From SLJN01 sp964505385 (GTDB lineage Bacteria > Bacteroidota > Rhodothermia > Balneolales > Natronogracilivirgulaceae): a stretch of DNA of 5,474 nt. The notes beneath the pieces were generated by a model. That model made no database searches. It had not been told where the DNA came from and was given only the letters and a program-made list of their open reading frames with translations. The stretch covers positions 1-5,474 of the forward strand of contig CAZDIA010000100.1 of assembly GCA_964505385.1 (NCBI GenBank), in the 5' to 3' direction. Position numbers and translations under genes: made by a program. The number at the start of each line of letters is the position of its first letter. The first letter of the stretch is position 1. Shown piece by piece: positions 1 through 5,474 of this stretch.

Positions 1-59
1 ATTTGATATTTGAAAATTCACTATGCGATACTTGATCATTGAACATTGGAATTTAAATC
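1..59. repeat. AT-rich degenerate TTGATATTTGA-type repeat ahead of the adaptor gene
   Basis: The 59 bases before the first gene are built of loosely repeated words such as TTTGATATTTGA, CGATACTTGATCATTGA and ATTGAACATTGGA. No gene or clear Shine-Dalgarno site can be seen. The composition is much more AT-rich than the gene that follows, and the style matches the other short-word intergenic repeats in this window. It may be one arm of an element extending upstream of the window. It must also hold the 5' leader of the adaptor gene if that gene is the first of its operon, but I could not pick out a convincing promoter. Confidence 0.4.
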
Positions 60-1127
60 ATGCCATATCTACACAAATCCATAACACTCATAATCCTTCT
101 ACTTCTCATATCTTGTGAGGAAGAGGCCGACGACCCTGCCGATGAGGTAGATGAGGATCGCGTTGAAATTCGCCCGACGGTGATTTTTGATATCGCTGAC
201 GATGAGCCGCTCCATTTTCATGTGGAGACCCAGGGTACGGTGGAACCTGCCAACGAAATTACGTTGCAGACCCGGATTTCGGGTTATGTGGACCACCATC
301 AGATCCGGGAAGGGCGGCAGGTGCAACGTGGCGAAACCCTTATTGCTCTTGATGATCAGGAGTGGCAGCTGGCTCTTGAACAGGCTCGTGAAGATAAGGA
401 AGAAGTGGTTGCCGAATTTAACATCGAACGCAACGCACGTATGCGAAACCAAAGCGGCGATTCCGAGGGGCAATCCGACTTTACGCAATTACGCCGGCTG
501 ATGGGGGTTCGAAGCGCCGAGCTTGCCGTCGAACAGGCTGAACTGGAGCTGAGTTACGCCACCCTCAAAGCTCCGTTCGAAGGTACTATTGCTGTGGAGA
601 AGAATTTTTCAAGCGGGGAATATCTCTCGGCGGGCACCGAAGTAGGCCGGCTTGTGGATAACAGCCAGGTACAGGTGCGATACGATCTGCTGGAAAACGA
701 ACTGACCATGGTCGAACCCGGCATGGGCGTGGAACTCACCACCTCAGGTGGTCAGACGGTGGAAGGGGAAGTCGAAGCGGTCTCGCCGGTAGTGGACCCC
801 GAATCCAAGACCGGCAAAGTGGTAGCCCGATTTGATAATCCGGACGGCATACTCCGATCCGGAATGACCGTGGACGGCCGTATTCTCACCGAGATGGTGG
901 ATGGACGGGTCCGCGCACCCCGCGAAGCCATGCTCGAACGCGACGGCCGCCCGCTCGTTTTCAAACTCAATAACGACACCGTCGAATGGATCTACATCGA
1001 CCCGATAGCCGAAACCTCCGACTGGATCATCCTCGACGAAGAAGAAATCGCCCCCGGCGACACCCTGGCTGTGGATCGGCATTTTGCGATATCGCATCAG
1101 CAGATTGTCGAGCCCAGAATTAGGTAA
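60..1127 (+). CDS. RND efflux periplasmic adaptor (HlyD/AcrA-like membrane-fusion lipoprotein)
   Basis: Periplasmic adaptor linking an RND pump to an outer-membrane channel. Residues 1-18 are a lipoprotein signal peptide (K6, hydrophobic core, lipobox LISC) with Cys19 as the lipidated residue, followed by a very acidic linker (about 20-36). The two halves of the barrel-sandwich (lipoyl-like) domain lie at about 62-98 (GTVEPANEITLQ, SGYV, EGRQVQRGETL) and 168-202 (LKAPFEGTI, GEYLSAGTEVG). They flank a helical hairpin at about 100-165. A beta-barrel (203-280) with the family hallmark VDPESKTGKVVARFDNPDG and a membrane-proximal domain (281-350) follow. The length of 355 residues is usual for the family. 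The start is set by the signal peptide; no strong ribosome binding site is visible. The final codons (Ile-Arg and stop) lie inside the left arm of the downstream cassette, so the native C-terminus may have been altered by a few residues. The partner is the permease at 1644-4850. The exported substrate cannot be deduced. Confidence 0.93.
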   Translation: MPYLHKSITLIILLLLISCEEEADDPADEVDEDRVEIRPTVIFDIADDEPLHFHVETQGTVEPANEITLQTRISGYVDHHQIREGRQVQRGETLIALDDQEWQLALEQAREDKEEVVAEFNIERNARMRNQSGDSEGQSDFTQLRRLMGVRSAELAVEQAELELSYATLKAPFEGTIAVEKNFSSGEYLSAGTEVGRLVDNSQVQVRYDLLENELTMVEPGMGVELTTSGGQTVEGEVEAVSPVVDPESKTGKVVARFDNPDGILRSGMTVDGRILTEMVDGRVRAPREAMLERDGRPLVFKLNNDTVEWIYIDPIAETSDWIILDEEEIAPGDTLAVDRHFAISHQQIVEPRIR

Positions 1128-1167
1128 ATGAGGTAATTGGGTAATTGAGGTAATTAGGTAATTATGG
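1117..1167 (+). repeat. Left arm of cassette: GGTAATT-type short tandem repeat
   Basis: Five GGTAAWT words in a row (at about 1123, 1132, 1140, 1149 and 1157), separated by 1-2 bases, starting with GAATTAGGTAAATGAGG. The arm contains stop codons in all three forward frames within about 30 bases (TAA at 1125, TGA at 1129, TAA at 1142), and the first of these ends the adaptor gene. It is the reverse complement of the right arm at 1581-1632: perfect over 1117-1138, then a few mismatches and single-base gaps. Confidence 0.9.
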
Positions 1168-1186
1168 ATAGATAAGGTTAATTATT

Positions 1187-1585
1187 ATGGAAAATCAGGA
1201 GTTCAGTGGGGGGTTTATGGAATTGGAAGTATGGAAGGAAGCGAGGAAATTTCGGAACGAAATGTCTTTGGTTGCAAAATCTTTTCCTAATGATGAAAAG
1301 TATAGACTTGCGGATCAGTTAACCCGGGCATCCAGAGGAATTACAGCTGGTATTTCGGAAGGATATGGCCGATATCACTATCAGGAAAATATTCAGTATT
1401 GCAGGCAATCCAGAGGTTCCCTTATGGAATGCCTTGACCATTTAACCTGTGCAGTTGATGAAAACTACATCGACCAAAACCAATTTGAATCTTATCAAAC
1501 CCACTATTACAAAATCCTCAAATTGCTAAACGGCTACATCTCCTACCTCCAGAAACAAAAAAAGAAACCCACCACAAAACCCTAA
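1187..1585 (+). CDS. Four-helix-bundle protein, 23S rRNA intervening-sequence protein (IVP/S23) family
   Basis: A 132-residue protein with the full signature of the IVP family (the PF05635/TIGR02436 type, assigned here by eye): L13-x-V-W16, K17-x-x-R20, SFP at 32-34, E37-K-Y39-x-L41, Q44-x-x-RAS at 47-49, I56-x-EG-x-GR at 56-62, R76-GSL-x-E81, H85-L86 and a final Tyr/Leu-rich helix (97-125). Four helices fit about 12-31, 36-59, 67-93 and 97-125. There is no signal peptide or membrane segment, so it is cytoplasmic. Relatives are encoded in intervening sequences of bacterial 23S rRNA genes; their biochemical role is poorly known, and a related fold (Avd) acts in diversity-generating retroelements. 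Start choice: ATG at 1187 has AAGG 9-13 bases upstream. An internal ATG at 1217, behind a run of G, would still keep the domain. The stop codon belongs to the right repeat arm. Composition is AT-richer than the neighbours and the gene has no obvious link to efflux, so it looks like cassette cargo. Confidence 0.92.
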   Translation: MENQEFSGGFMELEVWKEARKFRNEMSLVAKSFPNDEKYRLADQLTRASRGITAGISEGYGRYHYQENIQYCRQSRGSLMECLDHLTCAVDENYIDQNQFESYQTHYYKILKLLNGYISYLQKQKKKPTTKP

Positions 1586-1632
1586 TTACCTTAATCACCC
1601 CAATTACCTTAATTACCTCATTTACCTAATTC
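1581..1632 (-). repeat. Right arm of cassette: AATTACC-type short tandem repeat, inverse of the left arm
   Basis: Repeated AATTACC words (around 1584, 1602 and 1611, with ATTTACC at about 1620 and a degenerate AATCACC at 1593) form the reverse complement of the left arm. The block begins inside the last codon of the IVP gene, supplies its TAA stop, and ends 11 bases before the permease ATG. In RNA it could pair with 1117-1167 to make a stem of roughly 50 base pairs with the IVP gene as loop. The region leaves almost no room for a normal ribosome binding site in front of the permease. Confidence 0.9.
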
Positions 1633-1643
1633 AACTAATCACC

Positions 1644-4600
1644 ATGCATCATTTGCTCCGTCGAAGATATCTCATTTCCCTCTTCTACATGATGGTCATC
1701 ACCGTCGGGGTGGCGGCGTGGTTGGATATTCCGATGGAGATGGCGCCGGAGCTGGAGCGGCCGTCGGCTACGGTTTCGTATTCGTGGGGGCAGACTACGC
1801 CCGAGGTTATGGAGCAGGAGGTGACGCGGCGGGTTGAGCAGGCCGTTCAGCGGCTGCGGGATGTGGATAATGTCGAATCGGTTACTCAGGCCGGGCGATC
1901 ATCCGTGACCATCGACTTCCAGCCGGATGCCCCCGTCGATTTCCGGCTCGTAGAGCTGCGCGAATATTTGAGTGAATTTCAGGAGGAGCTGCCTGATGCG
2001 ATCCGGGAGCCGCACATCAGCCGGAGAGTGCCGGAAGAAATATCGGAGATGCAGACGTTTCTCACGTTCACCGTCAGCGGGGATCGCCATCCGCATGAAC
2101 TGCGGCGATTCGTCGATGAAAACATCAGGATGCCGTTGATAGGCCTGGATGGTATCTCAGAGATTGAGATCACCGGTGTCCGGGAACCGGCACTGCTGGT
2201 TGAGTTCGATCATCAAAAAGTGGAGCAGCTCGGCCTCAGTCAGCAGCAGATCATGGGAATGATCCGGCAAAACCTGGATTGGCGGTCGGCCGGATACACC
2301 GATAAAGGCGGAAATCGCTACAGCATCGATGTGCCGCCGGCGCATGAGGATACCGAAGACATCCTTGATCTTCCGATCAAACTGAATGCATCCGACCGGC
2401 AGATACTTCTCAGTGAAATTGCCGAAGTCTCAGTGCAGGATAATCCAGACATTGACCAGACCTACCGTCTGAATGCGAGCTCCGCCATCACCCTGCAGTT
2501 TGAACGCGAAAGCGGCTCGGATGCGATGGCTCTGGCCGAACAGGTACATGAAGAGCTCGACGAACTCAAGGCGGGATTTCCGGATGACATACTCATCCAA
2601 CTTGGTCAGGACAGCACCGAAGAGCTGCGGGAGATGCTTACCGAACTGGAGTACCAGGCGCTCATCAGTCTGTTTAGTGTCTTTTTGATCCTGCTGATTT
2701 TCATCCGGCGTCTTCGCGCGCCGTCTGTCATACTAGGCAGCATTCTCTTCTCGCTGATGCTCAGCGTCAGCGCGCTCTATCTGATGGATTACACGATGAA
2801 TGTGATCACGCTCGCAGGGCTGACGATAGCGCTCGGCATGATCATCGACAATGCGGTGGTGGTTTTTGAGCACCTTAATCCCAATCTGCCGGCAGGTCGC
2901 GGGCCGCGTATCCGTCACGTGAAAGAAAACATAAAGCAGGTTTTCGTGCCGGTGCTCGGCAGTACGCTTACCACCGTCGGCATCTTTATTCCTGTGCTGT
3001 TTGCTCTGGAAGAAGTACGCATCTACCTGATGCCGCTTGCTCTGGCGCTCACTCTTACGCTCGTCGCATCGGTACTGATCTCGCTCACCTGGATCCCGTA
3101 CGCCCTGACCTGGCTCGTTCACCCTGAAACCCGCAGCAAAGCTGCCGCCGCGGCCGGAAACCGTTGGCATCATCGAATCGGAAAGCGGTTGAAACGGGCG
3201 GGGATGTATTTTTTCGTGTGGCGTTATCGCCTCCGGTGGGTGATCATCCCGGCCATGACACTGCTGATCGGCCTGCCGTTTTTTGCCATCCCCGAACCCG
3301 CTTTTCTGGATGATGACAACCACGAAGAAGAGGTTGAATCTGCCGAAATAAACTGGTGGCAGGTACCCGTAGCGCTCTATTTTGATAACCGGGATGACAT
3401 CGACCCATGGGTTGGCGGGTTGACCTACCGTTTTGTGAATGAAACCCATTTCGGAGAATCGTGGGGCCGGCCTGAATATGAACGACTGACCGTCAACATC
3501 CGCACGCCGGAGGGGACGCCATTTGAGCAAATTGATGAAATTGCATCCAACTTCGAGGAAATTGCAGGACCTTACGAACATGCGATGTCGTATTTCGAAA
3601 CACGCATCAATCGGCATACCGGCGCCCGGATTCAGTTTTTCTTTGAAGATGAATACTTAATGCGCCCCGAGCCTTACCGGTTGATGGCGGAAGCTTCGTT
3701 TCTGGCCGCCCGCACCGGAAACTCACGAATTTCGGTGAGCGGTTTCGGAGATGCCTTTTCCAGCGGAACTATCGGTGGTACGCGACATTCTTTTAACATT
3801 TCGCTTTCGGGCTACTCCTACGACGAACTGGAACTGATGGCCGAAGACCTCGGCGACCGGCTAAAGGAAAACCAACGGGTGGAAGAGGTTGATATCAACC
3901 AGACCGGTTTCTTTTCACGGGGAAATCTCTATCACTATGTGGTGGATCCGGATGTGGACCGGCTTGAAGCCAAGGGAATGAGCCGGACGGAACTGTTCGG
4001 AGCATTGAATATGGATGTTAACCCCAGCAACACATTCGGGTTGATTGAATTCGGGGGACAAGAGATGCAGCTGATCGGGCGTAACACGCTGCCGGGTGAA
4101 TATCAGCGTGACTTGGAAGAGCGGCTGCGGTACAATGCAGACACGCCGTTCCGGCTGAATGAAGTGGCAAGTATTAACCAGGAGCGGGTGATGGATCAAA
4201 TCCGCCGGGAAAATCAGCAATATTCCCGCACGGTCAGTTTTGATTTTCTGGGTCCACACCGGTTTGGAAGAGAATTTGCAGAAGAGGTAATTGAAGATTT
4301 CCCGGTTCCGATTGGTTCGAGCATCGAGTTCGGCGCGGGATGGTTTGGCTTTCAGGATGATGACGCCGGTGTAAATCTGCTGCTGATATTCGGTCTGGCG
4401 CTGGTCTGCGTCTGGATGATCGTCTCTGCCCTTCTTGAAAAATGGCTTGATCCCATCGTTATTCTTCTGGCCGTGCCGCTCAGCGCTATCGGCATCATGT
4501 ACGGCACGCTGCACCTCGGCCTGGATTTCGACCGAAGCGCTACGGCCGGTGCCTTACTTGCCGGTGGAGTGGTCGTGAACAACGCGATTTTACTGATGCA

Positions 4601-4850
4601 TGGCAAAGAGCAAACCCGTCGTGCCGGCATCTCCGGTCTGCGCAGCTGGATGCATGTGTACCGCACCAAAATGCGGCCGGTGCTCATCACCTCCCTAACC
4701 ACATTAGGCGGACTGATGCCGCTCGTCCTGTTTGAAACCAGCGAATTCTGGAATACACTCGCCACCGTAGTAGTTTGGGGCCTGGCAACAAGCACGCTCT
4801 TTCTGATCCTGCTGATGGGAATGTGGGAACGACCAGTTAAGCGGGGATGA
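1644..4850 (+). CDS. RND-family efflux permease (AcrB/HAE-1-like inner-membrane proton antiporter)
   Basis: A 1068-residue pump, full length for the family, with the duplicated RND layout: TM1 about 10-27, first periplasmic porter half about 30-335, TM2-TM6 about 339-490, TM7 about 529-551, second periplasmic half about 552-905, TM8-TM12 about 909-1061. TM4 carries the relay motif GMIIDNAVVVFEH with Asp402-Asn403, where AcrB has Asp407-Asp408. TM10 has Asn979-Asn980 (VVVNNAILL), so the position of AcrB Lys940 is Asn. This Asp/Asn pattern is common in HAE-1 relatives outside the Acr group. Between TM7 and the second porter half, about 50 extra residues rich in acids and Trp (about 556-608, DDDNHEEEVES, then LTYRFVNETHFGESW) lie beyond the AcrB plan. 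The start at 1644 gives a normal charged N-terminus (HHLLRRRY) before TM1; only 11 bases separate it from the repeat arm, and no Shine-Dalgarno site is seen. It should work with the adaptor at 60-1127 and an outer-membrane factor encoded elsewhere. Substrate unknown. Confidence 0.95.
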   Translation: MHHLLRRRYLISLFYMMVITVGVAAWLDIPMEMAPELERPSATVSYSWGQTTPEVMEQEVTRRVEQAVQRLRDVDNVESVTQAGRSSVTIDFQPDAPVDFRLVELREYLSEFQEELPDAIREPHISRRVPEEISEMQTFLTFTVSGDRHPHELRRFVDENIRMPLIGLDGISEIEITGVREPALLVEFDHQKVEQLGLSQQQIMGMIRQNLDWRSAGYTDKGGNRYSIDVPPAHEDTEDILDLPIKLNASDRQILLSEIAEVSVQDNPDIDQTYRLNASSAITLQFERESGSDAMALAEQVHEELDELKAGFPDDILIQLGQDSTEELREMLTELEYQALISLFSVFLILLIFIRRLRAPSVILGSILFSLMLSVSALYLMDYTMNVITLAGLTIALGMIIDNAVVVFEHLNPNLPAGRGPRIRHVKENIKQVFVPVLGSTLTTVGIFIPVLFALEEVRIYLMPLALALTLTLVASVLISLTWIPYALTWLVHPETRSKAAAAAGNRWHHRIGKRLKRAGMYFFVWRYRLRWVIIPAMTLLIGLPFFAIPEPAFLDDDNHEEEVESAEINWWQVPVALYFDNRDDIDPWVGGLTYRFVNETHFGESWGRPEYERLTVNIRTPEGTPFEQIDEIASNFEEIAGPYEHAMSYFETRINRHTGARIQFFFEDEYLMRPEPYRLMAEASFLAARTGNSRISVSGFGDAFSSGTIGGTRHSFNISLSGYSYDELELMAEDLGDRLKENQRVEEVDINQTGFFSRGNLYHYVVDPDVDRLEAKGMSRTELFGALNMDVNPSNTFGLIEFGGQEMQLIGRNTLPGEYQRDLEERLRYNADTPFRLNEVASINQERVMDQIRRENQQYSRTVSFDFLGPHRFGREFAEEVIEDFPVPIGSSIEFGAGWFGFQDDDAGVNLLLIFGLALVCVWMIVSALLEKWLDPIVILLAVPLSAIGIMYGTLHLGLDFDRSATAGALLAGGVVVNNAILLMHGKEQTRRAGISGLRSWMHVYRTKMRPVLITSLTTLGGLMPLVLFETSEFWNTLATVVVWGLATSTLFLILLMGMWERPVKRG

Positions 4851-4872
4851 TGGGTTGTTTAATGATTTTTTT

Positions 4873-4925
4873 AAGCAAGAAGTCAAGATGTCAAGAGATT
4901 AAGAAGTCAAGATTGTAAGAAATCA
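4873..4925. repeat. AAGTCAAGA-type short tandem repeat behind the permease gene
   Basis: The 13-base word AAGAAGTCAAGAT occurs exactly at 4877-4889 and 4901-4913, a 24-base period, with a degenerate copy (TGTCAAGAGAT) between them and a decayed one (TTGTAAGAAATCA) after. It begins 22 bases after the permease stop codon. In style it resembles the arms of the IVP cassette upstream, a purine-rich 7-9 base word repeated with small spacers, but the word is different. No inverted partner is visible in the window. Confidence 0.75.
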
Positions 4926-5078
4926 GGGGTTATTCATTTATTTTGAGAACTCTGACCCGTTTTTCCTGCAATAAATCTGTAACTGACAAAAGATTCATTT
5001 AATCCAGAAAAGCCCCGAAGGGGTGAAAGCAATAGCATGGGGCGTAGTCCTATGTTTGGAGGTTCCCCACAATGGATA

Positions 5079-5103
5079 GCCCCGAAGAGGGCGGAAGCCC
5101 TCT
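5079..5103 (+). repeat. Inner hairpin unit of the palindromic element
   Basis: AGCCCCGAAGAGGGCGGAAG starts this unit, which shares its first ten bases (AGCCCCGAAG) with the outer unit at 5011. It folds into a perfect 7-base-pair stem, AGAGGGC (5086-5092) with GCCCTCT (5097-5103), closed by a GGAA loop of the GNRA tetraloop type. It is more stable than the C4/G4 hairpins of the outer units. Confidence 0.7.
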
Positions 5104-5167
5104 GAATTGGCCTTACCGGTGTAATCTCTATGAGCAGTATAAATGCGACAGAGTGACATTTAGTTTT

Positions 5168-5208
5168 GGGCATTAGCCACAGCAATTAGCTTGCGCTCTT
5201 TCAGAGCT
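5168..5208 (-). repeat. Inner diverged unit of the palindromic element, reverse orientation
   Basis: Read on the minus strand this starts AGCTCTGAAAGAGCGCAAGC and ends GGCTAATGCCC. It keeps the order of parts of the outer unit: a first hairpin AGCTCT-GAA-AGAGC, an AGCTAATTGC linker, and a second hairpin GGC-TAAT-GCC. It therefore looks like a diverged relative of the outer unit. Together with 5229-5274 it gives two minus-oriented units facing the two plus-oriented ones at 5011 and 5079. Confidence 0.55.
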
Positions 5209-5350
5209 ATGGGAGGGTGGGCTTGGTTACATAGGACTACGTCCCATGCTAATGCTATCGCCCCATTCGGGGCTAATTTCGCATCAACCCCAATGCATGA
5301 GGCAACAAATCAGACACAGAGCGACTAATTGGATCGTTGCAACATCACAT

Positions 5351-5474
5351 CGCAAATCGTCAATCGCAAATCTCTTGGTTCCAGCTCGGGTTCGGAGTGC
5401 AGCTACACATCGAATAATAACAATGGTGAAAACCTGCCCGGCTCAAAAAGATTTGCGACGTACGATTGACGATT
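5351..5474. repeat. Inverted repeat of CGCAAATC / AATCGTCAATCG words, running to the window end
   Basis: The left arm (5351-5373) has CGCAAATC twice with a 14-base period, and AATCGTCAATCG at 5355-5366. The right arm (5449-5474) holds the exact reverse complements: AGATTTGCG at 5449-5457 against 5365-5373, and CGATTGACGATT at 5463-5474 against 5355-5366. A short insertion (ACGTA) separates the two words in the right arm. About 75 bases lie between the arms, with no recognisable content. The right arm touches the window edge, so its true extent cannot be judged. Confidence 0.7.

Larger units (their letters stand above)
1117..1632. mobile_element. Inverted-repeat-bounded cassette carrying an IVP-family gene, lodged in an efflux operon
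   Basis: About 516 bases bounded by inverted arms of GGTAATT-type repeats (1117-1167 and 1581-1632). The outermost 22 bases of the arms (1117-1138 and 1611-1632) are perfect reverse complements, and the match continues imperfectly to about 50 bases. Almost everything between the arms is one gene for a four-helix-bundle IVP-family protein. The inside is visibly more AT-rich than the GC-rich efflux genes on either side. No transposase and no clear target-site duplication can be seen, so mobility is inferred from structure, composition and position. The alternative is an ancient intergenic gene that happens to sit between two copies of a spreading simple repeat. Confidence 0.6.
5011..5274. repeat. 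Nested palindromic repeat element (REP/MITE-like) of GCCCCGAAGGGG-type units
   Basis: The ends, 5011-5055 and 5229-5274, are inverted copies of one unit: 41 of 45 aligned bases match, with one gap. Each unit begins with a C4/G4 hairpin (AGCCCCGAAGGGG) and ends with a second hairpin (ATGGGRCGTAGTCCTAT); in the right copy this is an 8-base stem with one mismatch, 5230-5237 against 5241-5248. Inside lie two more diverged units, one pointing each way (5079-5103 and 5168-5208). The 264 bases hold no plausible protein gene. The architecture is that of a non-autonomous repeat element or repeat cluster, probably present in many copies in the genome. No transposase is encoded here. Confidence 0.8.
4851..5474. 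other. Gene-free, repeat-rich intergenic region
   Basis: No coding sequence with recognisable protein features is present in this 624-base stretch. It holds three unrelated repeat systems (4873-4925, 5011-5274, 5351-5474). The spacers at 4926-5010 and 5275-5350 show nothing I can name. There is no classic hairpin-plus-T-run terminator just after the permease stop at 4850; the palindromic element at 5011-5274 may be the first strong structure at the 3' end of the efflux transcript. Confidence 0.75.

Noticed and set aside
1..59. Bacteroidota-type promoter (TTTG and TAnnTTTG boxes) ahead of the adaptor gene
   Set aside because: TTTG-like words occur, but they are part of the repeat pattern and no pair with proper spacing stands out.
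1117..1167. CRISPR-like or iteron-like array
   Set aside because: The GGTAATT words are spaced by only 1-2 bases, so there are no spacers of CRISPR size, and no replication or cas gene is nearby. The inverted partner at 1581-1632 fits an element arm better.
1113..1636. Target-site duplication flanking the cassette
   Set aside because: The bases just outside the arms (CCCA on the left, AACT on the right) do not match, so no duplication can be claimed.
2733..3617. 294-codon open frame on the minus strand inside the permease gene
   Set aside because: It lies wholly antisense to a well-supported RND permease. The product is rich in His/Arg with no domain, as expected of a mirror frame in GC-rich coding DNA.
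3915..4514. 199-codon minus-strand frame inside the permease gene
   Set aside because: Antisense shadow of the second porter half and TM8-TM9 of the permease, with no independent evidence of coding.
5011..5023. Rho-independent terminator for the efflux operon
   Set aside because: The C4/G4 hairpin is short and not followed by a T-run on either strand, so it does not meet the usual terminator pattern, though the whole element could still affect transcript ends.
4934..5185. 83-codon open frame on the minus strand across the palindromic element
   Set aside because: Its sequence is largely a translation of the GCCCCGAAGGGG-type repeat units and has no recognisable domain. A frame over structured repeats is better explained as chance.

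Overview
The window carries a two-gene RND-type efflux system interrupted by a small foreign-looking cassette, followed by about 620 bases of repeat-rich, gene-free DNA. Protein style (strongly acidic periplasmic segments, a lipoprotein adaptor with acids directly after the lipid-bearing cysteine), weak or absent Shine-Dalgarno sites, and the types of short intergenic repeats suggest a Gram-negative bacterium of the Bacteroidota/Balneolota/Rhodothermota group, possibly halophilic. This placement is inference; there is no rRNA or marker gene in the window.

Layout: 1-59 is an AT-rich repeat-like stretch. 60-1127 (+) encodes a lipoprotein membrane-fusion (adaptor) protein. 1117-1632 is an inverted-repeat-bounded cassette whose only gene (1187-1585, +) encodes a four-helix-bundle protein of the 23S rRNA intervening-sequence-protein (IVP/S23) family. 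1644-4850 (+) encodes a full-length RND permease. 4851-5474 has no credible gene. It holds three different repeat systems: an AAGTCAAGA-type tandem repeat at 4873-4925, a nested palindromic element built of GCCCCGAAGGGG-type units at 5011-5274, and an inverted repeat of CGCAAATC/AATCGTCAATCG units running into the window end at 5351-5474.

The adaptor and the permease should form the inner-membrane/periplasm part of a tripartite proton-driven exporter. No outer-membrane TolC-like factor lies in the window. The cassette fills the adaptor-permease junction almost exactly: its left arm supplies the last two codons and the stop of the adaptor gene, and its right arm supplies the stop of the IVP gene and ends 11 bases before the permease start. 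In a read-through transcript the two arms could pair into a long stem with the IVP gene in the loop. This resembles the geometry of intervening sequences in 23S rRNA, but here it sits inside a protein-coding operon. It is the most interesting signal in the window.
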